From Neodiprion pinetum (Eukaryota > Arthropoda > Insecta > Hymenoptera > Diprionidae): a DNA stretch of 64,000 nucleotides. The first letter of the stretch is position 1; each line of letters starts with the position of its first letter. Positions 12,842 to 22,514 of the stretch are shown here, piece by piece. The stretch lies in assembly GCF_021155775.2 (NCBI RefSeq), contig NC_060234.1, positions 36,267,026 to 36,331,025 on the forward strand, in the 5' to 3' direction. The notes below the pieces were generated by a model. That model ran no database searches. It was not told the origin of the DNA and saw only the letters and a program-made list of their open reading frames with translations. The position numbers were made by a program, and so were the translations under genes.

Positions 12842-13821
12842 TCATGCACCTCTGGATTTTTCCTGATCGTCAATGTCGTACATCGCATTTAATTTCCGTA
12901 CGACGTTCTTTGTTCTGTCGGAAATGAAGTTGTCGACTTGGCCAAGGATGTTCACCATTTGAATCATTCTCTCGAATCCCTTGTTGACCCTTTCCGCTCT
13001 TTCCAGTTCCGTCTCCTCTCTTTGAGCCGGAAAAGCTGCCCTGGAACCGAGCACCGTTTTTTGCAGGCTGCCCTCTTTTTCGGCCACAATCGTCGCGAGT
13101 TTGTCCAAAACATTTTTGTGCTGCTCCGTGAATTCCGCCGCATCAATGATCGAACAACCAATCTGTGGAAATCATCTCACGCTGAGTAAATTTGTTTTTA
13201 TTACCGTTAACGTCAAAGGTACTTTAGTTCATTTTTTCAGAAGTATAAGGTCAACCGATTCTGGAAAATTTCCATCTCGTATTCTTTCTCATCGTCAAGA
13301 TTACGCGTTTCCGTTAATAGATAAACTCAACCTCTACTTACCAATAAAAATGCGATGCAACCCAGCAGGATACGTGACTGAAAGCAATGAGAGGACATGT
13401 TCTTTGATTTATCTTTTTCTTAATTCGAAAAGTGACTTTCAGTCCCAACAACTTCCTCGTGGCAGCGTGAAATTTCTTTTCTAGGTATTCTATCTGTTCG
13501 CCCACGTCACTGCACGATTTTCCCAAAATACTTTGAGCTTAGAATATTTAGCGTACAACTCAAAATATACAAGTTTCAATCGTGTATTATATTTTCTCCA
13601 AGGCCTGTAACGTCGCCGCTGAAACGTGTCGGTGAACAAACGCGGCGACTTGTGTCGACGAAAAAATGCGCCACCCAGCAGTTAATAACTCGAGTTTTGT
13701 GTACCACGCCGCGCGTATGCGTTTCATTTCTGCACTTAAAGAAAACATGAGCCACAAAAAATGCTGAGTGTGTACTTACAATTTTCGCGTGAAAACCGAG
13801 GTGACGCGTCAGTGATACCAT
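12842..13821 (-). CDS. Secreted helical protein of unknown function, 132 residues
   Basis: Three minus-strand exons splice in phase 0: 13821-13780 (14 codons), 13377-13342 (12 codons) and 13162-12842. Donors are GTAAGT (both) and acceptors CAG. Joined, the first two exons give a basic N-terminus followed by a hydrophobic core (ISRILLGCIAFLLIGC), a good signal peptide split across an intron, which strongly supports the model. The mature part is about 100 residues, highly charged and predicted helical by eye (many Glu/Lys/Arg, few Pro or Gly, no Cys), with amphipathic-looking spacing. It resembles small secreted helical proteins in general; I found no clear match to apolipophorin-III and assign no function. 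It is the first member of the minus-strand secreted cluster. Confidence 0.7.
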
Positions 13822-14407
13822 CCCTTCTTTCGCTGCGCTCTATAGAATTCCAGTAACATTTTGCCAATTAGTATCCGATCTCTTAGCGATTTTGGCCGAG
13901 AGCATAAGTACCTTTCATAGTCGCTGTGTAATACCTATGGGTGTAAAATTGCAAATGAAAATGTTCCAACAAAGTATTTTGCCCTCCTTCTCTCTTTAAG
14001 CACACCATTCCTTTTGCACATAGAAATACACAACTATTGAAGCGTGGTTTATTACTTCACACCTTGAACGAAAGATAAGGAATTTTCATTATGTCTGGGT
14101 TCAAAGCAGGCGCCCTGGCCGTCACTTCAGCTGCCCAAAAAATGCACCAGTAAGCCAGTGCGAAAATTTGCAAGCGCATTATTTGAGCTGGATTTTATTG
14201 CGGATGAAATCTTATCCATCGTCCAGCTGTGACCTGGATTGGACTTTTAAGTTTTCAATTCAACCGAATGTTGATACTAGTACGGGTTATGTATCGCAAA
14301 AACATTGCGCCACGAAACGAAATTCAGGAAATAAATAACGCGCGCCAGTCACGTCTCTGGTAATCAGTTCAACTGTCCAGCTCTCGGTTGAGAAAATAAA
14401 AATAAAA
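13822..14407. other. Intergenic DNA with a candidate plus-strand promoter
   Basis: Near the right end an ATAAATAA stretch around 14330 is followed about 30 bases later by TCAGTT, the arthropod initiator form. This would fit a start site for the candidate exon beginning at 14408. Confidence 0.3.
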
Positions 14408-14506
14408 ATGGAATGTAATACGATGCGTTTGCATCACTCCACAATGTTCCCAAATTACGGCTATTTTTTCACCGTTATTGTCATCTTGGCCGTCTTATCT
14501 AATCAG
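14408..14506 (+). CDS. Candidate signal-peptide exon of a short plus-strand gene
   Basis: An ATG preceded by an A-rich context opens 33 codons ending exactly at a GTAAAC donor at 14507. The second half is strongly hydrophobic (YFFTVIVILAVLSNQ), as in a signal peptide. One compatible continuation is an acceptor at 15147 giving 25 residues to a stop at 15225 (NSDCLLLQHYVTYTRKR and on), a 58-residue product; acceptors nearby are possible too. It runs opposite to all other genes of the cluster. The downstream exon is uncertain and I do not recognise the product. Confidence 0.3.
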
Positions 14507-14685
14507 GTAAACAATCGTACCTACTGTACCAATTTATGAAAATTGACAATTCGAAAATTTGGTGATTTTGAAAAATTAACGACGGAGCCTTGCTCCACTG
14601 AATCACCTAGCCGCCCTGACTCTGTTGTCGTTAATTTCTCTCATCACCAGTGAGTTCGAATTTGTTTTCCTGTGCCTGGTATGAA

Positions 14686-14834
14686 TGTATAAGAAATTTC
14701 GTTTCTTTAAGCACTGTGTATATATAGGACTGTAATGTGTAGATGGAAGCGAGGATTCAAAAGGGTAAACGCACCATCTAAACATTACAGTCCTATATAT
14801 ACACAGTGCCTGAAGAGACGAAATTTCTTATACA
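14686..14834. repeat. Long near-perfect inverted repeat (hairpin)
   Basis: Arms 14686-14746 and 14774-14834 are 61 bases each and reverse complements with about four mismatches, separated by 27 bases. Either transcript would fold into a long hairpin. No transposase frame and no clear target-site duplication are visible. It could be a short foldback element or a hairpin-RNA source. Confidence 0.85.
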
Positions 14835-15367
14835 TGTACCAATTTATCCCGGAGTATCTGTAAAATTTTCATTGTGAAACGTGCGAAATACTGCAAAATA
14901 TGAGTATATTTGAATCTCGGTCAAATCTTAGAAGTCCGTTACTGAACGCGACATAAAGAACGTAATTTTGCAAAAAAAATCTATAATCAACTAAAGTGAA
15001 TCCTCTTCTCAGCGAAAGTTTTTCGCTTTTTCAAATTTTTGTGATCTTTTTTTTTTTTTTTGGTTTCATCGATCGCTTCGATCTCGGTAGTCTGTAACGA
15101 AATAAACATACGTGAGTTTTTATTCTCGGCCGACTAAATTTTCTCAGAATTCTGACTGTTTATTGCTTCAGCATTATGTCACGTATACACGGAAGCGGAT
15201 CTCAAATTTTGCAATTTCGTTATGAGTGTTTGTACGACGAGACACGTAAAAACTCTTCCGTTCCCTTGATTAAAACTCCTCATCAAGCTAGATTGCCCAA
15301 TCATTCCATATGGCCAAATCACATTTTCATTGTTCTTATTGAGTAAAAACTTTTCGTAGACGCTGGC

Positions 15368-15583
15368 TCACCCAAAACGAGAGATTAGATGCTGCGGCAA
15401 ATTAAAAACGAATCCTCCGCGTGGTCCTGCAGGACTCAACAAACTGACCTCACTGATTGTTAGCGCGTTTCTCAAAGCGGCATCCCGTCTTTGGAAATAT
15501 ATACCAGAATGCTTGAAGCCACCTCCACCGATCGTCAAGTTTGCTAATAAAACCAATGAGAATACGAAAAGAAAGCGGCCCAT
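15368..15583 (-). CDS. Secreted peptide precursor of unknown function, 71 residues
   Basis: A single open frame starting MGRFLFVFSLVLLANLTIG, a clear signal peptide of about 18 residues, followed by a Gly run and a basic 50-residue mature part with Arg-Arg near residue 33 and no Cys. It could be an antimicrobial or other small secreted peptide, but no family was recognised. The stop codon overlaps a strong GTGAGC donor (GT at 15371-15370), so the transcript may continue into a further exon and the C-terminus is uncertain. It shares strand with its neighbours in the secreted cluster. Confidence 0.5.
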   Translation of the reverse strand: MGRFLFVFSLVLLANLTIGGGGFKHSGIYFQRRDAALRNALTISEVSLLSPAGPRGGFVFNLPQHLISRFG

Positions 15584-16717
15584 CGATCACGACGCTATCA
15601 GCGACGACTTTGACGAATAGCACTAGAAGAATACTAATAATTTTTTTTCTGGAGTACATAATTAGGTAATTGTCAAAAGATATGTTATCCGAAAAGGAAG
15701 TATATAGTTCATTACCACATCCGATACATTTTTTTCAGTTCATTACGTAACAGTTGCCTGAATATTGAGTTTACATAACTTAACCGACGCATCACATGTA
15801 ATATGACACGATCAAAGATGTCTTCAATGTATAGTACCAATGTAATATCGTACGTTATTAATAAAAATATATTCTCCCGATCATTCTCGAATGATCGTTT
15901 CATTGGTTGTTGCTCTCGTTACAGCGGGAGTTTCAACCGAGAATACTACCTCCACCCAAATTCACTTGAAAATATTTCAGGGGGTGTTGTACTCGATTTC
16001 GACGTGGATTTGTACGATTAGATATCTCTAAGTATCCAAGTTCAGCTGTAATACCCTGTTTTGCGTTGCGGTGCACAAGCCTCTGATAATAACCAAGATA
16101 GAAGACACTTAACGCATTCGGTAAGGACTGACTATAGAATTCCATTAAGTTCCCCAAATTCAGTGCAAGTTTCAAGTCATGGTGGGATGTGGTAAGAAGA
16201 TACGATGGTTTATGAAAAGTCATCGAATTTATCTTGATCAAGACCAGAATATTTGGACAAAGGACTGTTGCAACACACAGTTGAAGATTAAACTTGGCCT
16301 GACGTCAGGACGCATTATTTATCGACAGAAAAGCTTTCAAGCGAAGTTTCCTTCTCTATTTATTGAACAAAATATCTGGAGCATTCGAAAAAATTGGAAA
16401 ACTGTACGTGTATATAATAAGTTGCATCGAATCGTTACATGTATCAATGTCGTTGGTGGTCATGAAATGGCGGAACAAGGTTTGTCGTATACTTAAAAGG
16501 TAAGAGGTATTGAATAAATTCAAAATACATTGGATTATAGTTTATTCGTGAAAATTGATTGATAATCATAGCTGCAAAAACTTTTATTACAGATCAGAAT
16601 CAGACGGTATTCCATTTGTTCGAGGGTTAACTTGGGACTCTATGATATACGCTTTGTGATTTTCTGCATTCATTTTCAACGAGATTTAGGATTGAAAATC
16701 ATCGTATAACTTCTAAT
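15584..16717. other. 3' flank of the first apolipophorin-III-like gene
   Basis: No credible gene. The frame 15803-16021 is open but its acceptor phase fits no known exon. The stretch from about 16180 to 16600 is the diverged duplicate of 20190-20640. Minus-strand AATAAA hexamers occur at 16541-16546 and just beyond. Confidence 0.45.
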
Positions 16718-18406
16718 CTACAATGTAAACTTCAAAGATTTGTCTTTAATCTCTGATATGAGGTCTTTGGCGGCCCCGGCCGTAATCTCAACCACCTTCT
16801 TCGGCAGTTTCGGAATATTTTTATAGGTTAGATCGACTGCCCCGTTGGTAGTCTCCGTAGTCGATTCCACCTTCTTCACCAGCTGAGCAATACCTGTCTT
16901 GATTGGATTAACTTTCTCCTTGGTAGACTTCGTAGCCGATTCCGACTGTTTCACTGTAGCACCTGATCCTCCCAGGAATTTGGACACAAGTTGAGAAATT
17001 TCACCATTGTTTGCTGGCATATAAGCTGAAATGTTGTCCGTTGCCTTGGTCAGTTTGTTACTGAAATCGTCCCACATCTTTTCCATGTCAGGACCCCCGA
17101 TCCTCATCTACAATTAAATCCATCGTTAAACTCTCCGTTCAAAAATACCTCAATTTCCACATATCATGGTACACATCTATTAATTTTTCCTGAAAAACCA
17201 CGTACCCAACAGACCAAAATTTCATGCAAATGCCAGTGTTCACAAAGTATTCAATGAACGAATATAACTATGTACTGATACAGTAATACAATTAATATGG
17301 ACTCGAGGAAACAATTGGCGGAAAGAATATAGTCGTGTCAGTCGAACAATTGTGCGAATCTACCATCAAGTTGTAAGTTCAGAGGTCATAGTACTCTTGC
17401 TACGTATGCAGTTATTTCATTAGAGTTGTTATCGTTGTTATGACCGCGTCTATCGAGTCCATCATTGATATTCATGCTAGGCTCAGTTTTCGCAAAGTCA
17501 TCGTAAATTATGGATTCGAGAAAGGTCGAAACATTATTCACAAATTTGCAACGTAATTGGCACGTCTTATCGTTCCAAGATTATTAGGCGTAAGCTTTTT
17601 TGGAATTAGGTTAATTGGGTTGCTTATGAAATAATAAACATAATTCAAGTTTTAGTTACACAGTTGTTACACATCCCAACTCCAGAAATAATGGTATGAA
17701 AAAATTCTTACTCTGTGTACAAATTGGACCAGAGTTTCGAGAAACAGTTCCAAGTTCAACAGCAGTGTCTGTAAAATGAAGTTTTTATAAGGGTTTCGTT
17801 GTGTTTGAAAAGTTGAGGATTGAAAAAACGTTCAAATTCTTCGCAGATGGATGGATGAAGATGACCGAATGGAATTTTCTTTCAGCTTCACGAAACAACT
17901 TTCCTCGACGTGCTGAAATGTTATACGATCGCGATGTTCGATTAAGCTAGCACGCGTACGCTAAATTTTTACATGAGAAGAACATTCTCGCTCAAAGTAA
18001 GCAACCTCTTTTTCAATCCGCGTGACGAATTGTAAATGCCGGACAGTGAAAAATTGGAATCAGAATCGCGAGCCAAGTACAGGGCGAGCCTCGAGTGCCG
18101 GAGATCATTGCTAGATGTTCAGTTATAACTCACATCCTTGGACATCTGTTCGATGTAGCTCTGGACGTTGGTGACGAAGTCCGAGCTGCGCTCCTTCAGA
18201 GCTTTGACAACGGCGTCATGGTTGGGGCGAATCAGGACCTCGTGGAGGTCGGTACCAAGCTTCGCGATGTCGGTTTGAGCCTTGGTTATCAATTCGTTCA
18301 CAGATACGGGGCTGGGAGCACCTGGTTGCGAGGGCACCGGAGAGCTTCGACACGCGCCGAGAGCCAGGGTGAAGACGAACGTCAGAGCGAGAGTCGAACA
18401 CTGCAT
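16718..18406 (-). CDS. apoLp-III: Apolipophorin-III-like protein, copy A (with an extra helix-sized insert)
   Basis: Two exons, 18406-18134 (91 codons) and 17107-16718, join in phase 0 across a 1.03-kb intron and give 220 residues. The N-terminus MQCSTLALTFVFTLALGAC is a signal peptide, followed by a Pro-rich linker (SPVPSQPG) and a charged, Cys-free, amphipathic helical body. Apolipophorin-III is a haemolymph exchangeable apolipoprotein that binds lipophorin during lipid transport and also acts in immunity; it folds as a five-helix bundle. Assignment rests on architecture and composition, not on a unique motif. Exon 2 contains a 75-bp tandem duplication (16794-16868 and 16869-16943) adding 25 residues that copy B lacks. 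A TATA box lies at 18480-18475. Confidence 0.7.
16794..16943 (-). repeat. 75-bp in-frame tandem duplication inside copy A exon 2
   Basis: Two adjacent 75-base units, 16794-16868 and 16869-16943, each begin ACCTTCTTC and end with a TCGATTCC or CCGATTCC type end (plus strand). Each encodes 25 residues ending in an LxKKV motif. They have diverged, so the duplication is not very recent. Copy B has one such unit only. Confidence 0.8.
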
Positions 18407-18474
18407 ATTGCTGGTTTCTAGTCGGAACTGAGTGAACCAAGAGACTAATGCTGGACCCGAGTTTGCAGGATGCT

Positions 18475-18480
18475 TTTATA
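18475..18480 (-). promoter_or_regulatory. TATA box of apolipophorin-III-like copy A
   Basis: TATAAA read on the minus strand within CCTATAAAAGC, about 70 bases before the ATG at 18406. The same box in the same context precedes copy B. Confidence 0.7.
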
Positions 18481-19468
18481 GGCCATCCTTATCGACAACG
18501 TGGAGGGCTAAGAATGCACTATCCTTAATAGCCCATAACCTGCGTGCCTCTTTGTGCCGAGTCACGGTGTATATTTTTACAAAGTAGAGTTCTAGATATA
18601 TGGGATCGTTTCCGCTTTTCACTATCAATTTAACGACCGACCCTGTCACGTGAAATGGAAACAATCATGGTTCTCGTCCCGCAAACTCATTACGTGACGA
18701 CTAATTGTCACGTACAAAGTACTGGTTCTGTGATAATGCTCGTTTGGGGTTGCCAAAGTCGTCTCTGAGCTCAGTCAAAAATGGAGTCGTTGAAAATAGT
18801 CGATTATACACAATCGACTTTCAAGTGATGACTTTTCGACGTTTTTTCAACTAAATTTAGTATCTGTTGGTAAGATAGCAAATAATTGATAAATAAAGTT
18901 CTTCTTTAGAACCCGTCCTAAAGTACCAATCAAAACGCTGTCTTTCAAAATATTATTTCGTCGTACATACTGGTTGTACGGTTAGTCGATAGTTGCTAAC
19001 CGTCATTTGGTCATTTTCAACACGATAATATTTATGTCGACCTATAAAATATCTTTTATTGATAATTAGTAAAGATTTTCAAAAAATTGACTCAAAACGA
19101 AAATTCACTTTCAAAGACGATTAGTCGATTTTGCAAAATTCAAATTCGATCGACAAATCGAAAGTTAGCTTTTCGCGTGACTTTTCCATTCCTATGATCG
19201 GTCAGTTAATAAGGGAAGATAGTTCAACTTGTAAATAATAAAAAAATCGGACTTACCAGAATGGCAAATGTCACAATCGGCTTGAATTATACTCGACTCA
19301 TTTTCAATCGCGTCAACAAGCGAGAATTCTATTTTCATAAAAATACAATTTTTTACCGTTTCATACGAGAGTAAAGAGAATACATATTTGCTCTTACGAT
19401 ACTCCAAGTAGATTTTGAAACATAAACGAGAAATATAGCTCTGGGTAATAAATCATACATAGTATGAA

Positions 19469-19745
19469 AGTTCGAAACCAAATTTTGAATTTTCGGATGC
19501 TCAGAAAGTGACGTCACTCAAAATTTTTTTTCTCCCGACGTCATCGATCTATAGTAATCGTAACGACGAAAATCAGCTAGCCGAATTCCTCAGTCTGGAA
19601 ACAACCGCGCATTAGAGCGGACGGATGAGAATCGCGATCCGCAGATTTCGAGTACCGGGTTCTCTACCTCCTGGATCCTGCGCTCCGGGTCCGCTTCCTG
19701 GTGCAACTCGAGTTCCAGGACTTGCGCTCCGTAGTTTTAGCTGTT
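19469..19745. repeat. Dispersed repeat, copy 1
   Basis: About 275 bases closely match 46748-47020 in the same orientation, including TGACGTCACTCAAAATTTTT and the CTCCGGGTCCGCTTCCTGGT region. No coding frame or terminal repeats are evident, so it may be a short non-autonomous element. Confidence 0.8.
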
Positions 19746-19900
19746 CAGGTTATTGACCTGGTGACTTTTGACCTTCCGGATTAATTTTCCGTAGTTCTGG
19801 CTGTCCAGGTCCTCCACCTGGAGGATCTCGACCTCCAGGACTTGCGCTCCGTAGTTTTGGCTGTCCAGGTCCTTTACCTTGTAGATTTCGACAATTCCGG
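19660..19900. repeat. Degenerate tandem repeat
   Basis: Units of roughly 60 bases recur with the pieces TTGCGCTCCGTAGTTTT, GCTGTCCAGGTC and CTCGACCTCCAGGA in varied form. It continues the 3' end of the dispersed repeat, where the copies at 19.5 and 46.8 kb stop matching. Confidence 0.6.
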
Positions 19901-20791
19901 TTATTGCCGCACGTTTACAGATGAGAACGCTGTTTGGTTTTTTGGTTTCAGATGAACAGAACAGCCGGAATCATGTTAGCCGTCAACCTACGCATGTGTG
20001 TATTTCGAACGCTATAAAGTCGATTCCAACCTACATTTTATCTTCAAAAAGTTCTTAGAGACTGTATAAATGTTAATAATTATATTGTGAAAATTCAAAG
20101 ATGGTGTATTTTCATAATTCGACATAAAAAATCTACAGGAAAAACAAAAACATAAGACGGTCACACGGTAGTTCCCCGAATCCAGTGCAAGCTTCAATTC
20201 ACGGTGGGATGTGGTAAGATACGATGGTTTATGAAAAATCATCGAATTCTTCATCGAATTCAAATATCTTGATCATGACCAGAATATTTGGTACAAACGA
20301 GTAATAAAACACACAGTTAAAAATTAAACGTGGTTTCACGTCATGATGCATTATTTATTGACAGAGAGACTTTCAAAAGAAGTTTCATTCTCTGTTTATT
20401 ACACAGTATATCTGAAGCATTCGAAAAAATTGGAAAACTGTACGTGTATAAAATAGGTTACATCGAATTGTTACATGTATCAATGTCGTTGGTGGTCATA
20501 AAGTGGCGGAACAAGGCTTTCGGTATACTCGAAAGGTAAGAGGTATTTATTAAATTCAAAATGCATTAGATTATAGTTTATTCGTGAAACTTGATCGATA
20601 ATCACAGCTATGAAAACTTTTATCAAATAATAAAATAAGACAATATTCAATTTGCTGAAGGGTGCATGTGAACCTGATAACTGATCAATAGCAAGAAAAC
20701 AGGATATGTGTGAATCTCTTTGTGAATTTCTCAAATTATCCATTCATGTTCAACGAGGTTTAGGATCGAATATCGTCGTATGACTTCTAAC

Positions 20792-22398
20792 CTACGATTC
20801 ATGCTTCGATAATTTCTCTTCAATCTGGGTTTTGAGCTCCTTGGTGGCTTCGACCGTAATCTCAACCGCCTTCTTCGCCAGATTGGAAATATCTTGCTTG
20901 ATTGGCTCGGCGTCCGTCCTGACAGTCTCCATAACCAATTCCGACTGTTTCACTATAGCGCCCATTCCTTCGAGGAATTTCGACTCAAGTTTGGAAATTT
21001 GATCCTTGGCGACTGGAATCTGAGCTGATATGTCTTCCGTGGCCTTGGTCAGTGACATCTTGAAGCCGTCCCACATCTTTCCAATCTCAGGACCCTTGGC
21101 CTTCAACTGCAAATAATTAAATCCGTCGACAAACTCTCAGTTCTAAAATATCTCAATTTCCACACAAGATTCTCCACGCTAATTAATCTTTCGTGAATAA
21201 CCACGTACCCGACAAACCCAAAATTTCGTGCAAACGGTTAGTGTCCGAAGAGTATTTAAGGAATGAATATAACTATGTACCAGTACAGTAATCAAATTAT
21301 TATTCAAGAGAGCAAACAATTGATGGAAAGAATGTAGTCGTGTCACTCGAACAATTGTGCGAATCTACAATCAAGTTGTAAGTTGAGAGGTCATAGTACT
21401 CTCGCTACGTATTGACTTATTTCAGGACAGTTGTTATCGTTGTTATTACTGTGTCTATCGAGTCTATTACTGATAGTCATGCTAGGCTCAGTTTTAGCCA
21501 AGTTACAATAAATCGTGTATTCGAGAAAAGTCGGCACGTCATCAACACATTGGCGACGCAATTGGCACGTTTTATGGTTCCAAAATTAATTCGCGTAAAC
21601 TTTTTTGAAAATAGCTTAATGAGGTTGCTTGTAAATTAACGAATAGAAGTCAAGTTTTAGTAAAAAATCATCGTATGCAAGCACTTTTACGTTATGTATG
21701 TACATACTGGATCAGAGTCTTGAGAAACAATTCCAACTTTAAGAGCAATGTCTGTAAAGCGGAGTCTTCATAAGGCTTGGATTGTGTTTGGAAAGTTGAG
21801 GAATGAAAAAAACGTTCAAAATCTCCGGAGAGCGAGGCATGAAGAAAACCGAATGGAATTTTCTTCCAGCCTCACGTAACAACTTTTCTCGACGTGCTGA
21901 AATGTTATACGATCGTGGTGTTCGATTAAGCTAGCACGCGTAAGTTAGTACGCTCAATTTTTACATGAAAAGAACATTCTCGCTCAAAGTAAGCAGCCTC
22001 TTTTTCAATCCGCGTGACGAATTATAAATACCGGACAGTGAAAAATTGGAATCAGAATCGCGAGCCAAGTACAGGGCGAGCCTCGAGTGCCGGAGATCAT
22101 TGCTAGATGTTCAGTTGAAACTCACATCCTTGGTCATCTGTTCGATGTAGCTCTGGACGTTGGTGACGAAGTCCGAGCTGCGCTCCTTCAAAGCTTTGAC
22201 AACGGCGTCATGGTTGGGGCGAATCAGGACCTCGTGGAGGTCGGTACCAAGCTTCGCGATGTCGGTTTGAGCCTTGGTTATCAATTCGTTCACAGATACG
22301 GGGCTGGGAGCACCTGGTTGCGAGGGCACCGGAGAGCTTCGACACGCGCCGAGAGCCAGGGTGAAGACGAACGTCAGAGCGAGAGTCGAACACTTCAT
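20792..22398 (-). CDS. apoLp-III: Apolipophorin-III-like protein, copy B
   Basis: Exons 22398-22126 (91 codons) and 21106-20792 join in phase 0 over a 1.02-kb intron and give 195 residues. Exon 1 differs from copy A at only three of 273 bases (Gln2 to Lys, one Ser to Thr near the end, one silent). Exon 2 is recognisably homologous (KMWDGF, LTKATEDIS, KFLEGMGA, VKQSE) but differs at about half its residues and lacks the 25-residue duplication. Length and helix content match ordinary apolipophorin-III better than copy A does. Function as for copy A: a secreted lipid-binding apolipoprotein; the family call is inferred. Confidence 0.7.
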
Positions 22399-22466
22399 AT
22401 TGCTGGTTTCTAGTCGGAACTGAGTGAACCAAGAGACTAATGCTGGACCCGAGTTTGCAGGATGCT

Positions 22467-22472
22467 TTTATA
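22467..22472 (-). promoter_or_regulatory. TATA box of apolipophorin-III-like copy B
   Basis: TATAAA on the minus strand at the same distance and context as in copy A. The flanking promoter is nearly identical until about 22514, where similarity ends sharply. Confidence 0.7.
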
Positions 22473-22514
22473 GGCCATCCTTATCGACAACGTGGAGGGC
22501 TAAGAATGCACTAT

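Larger units (their letters stand above)
18523..20791. other. Intergenic DNA between the two apolipophorin-III-like copies
   Basis: No credible gene. It holds a dispersed repeat at 19469-19745, a degenerate tandem array at about 19660-19900, and the diverged 3' flank of copy B from about 20190. Confidence 0.5.

Noticed and set aside
16179..16496. 105-codon plus-strand frame
   Set aside because: The duplicated segment at 20.2-20.5 kb breaks this frame, as expected for non-coding flank.
18095..18421. 108-codon plus-strand frame, repeated at 22087-22413
   Set aside because: Antisense shadow of apolipophorin-III-like exon 1, preserved in both copies only because the exons are nearly identical.
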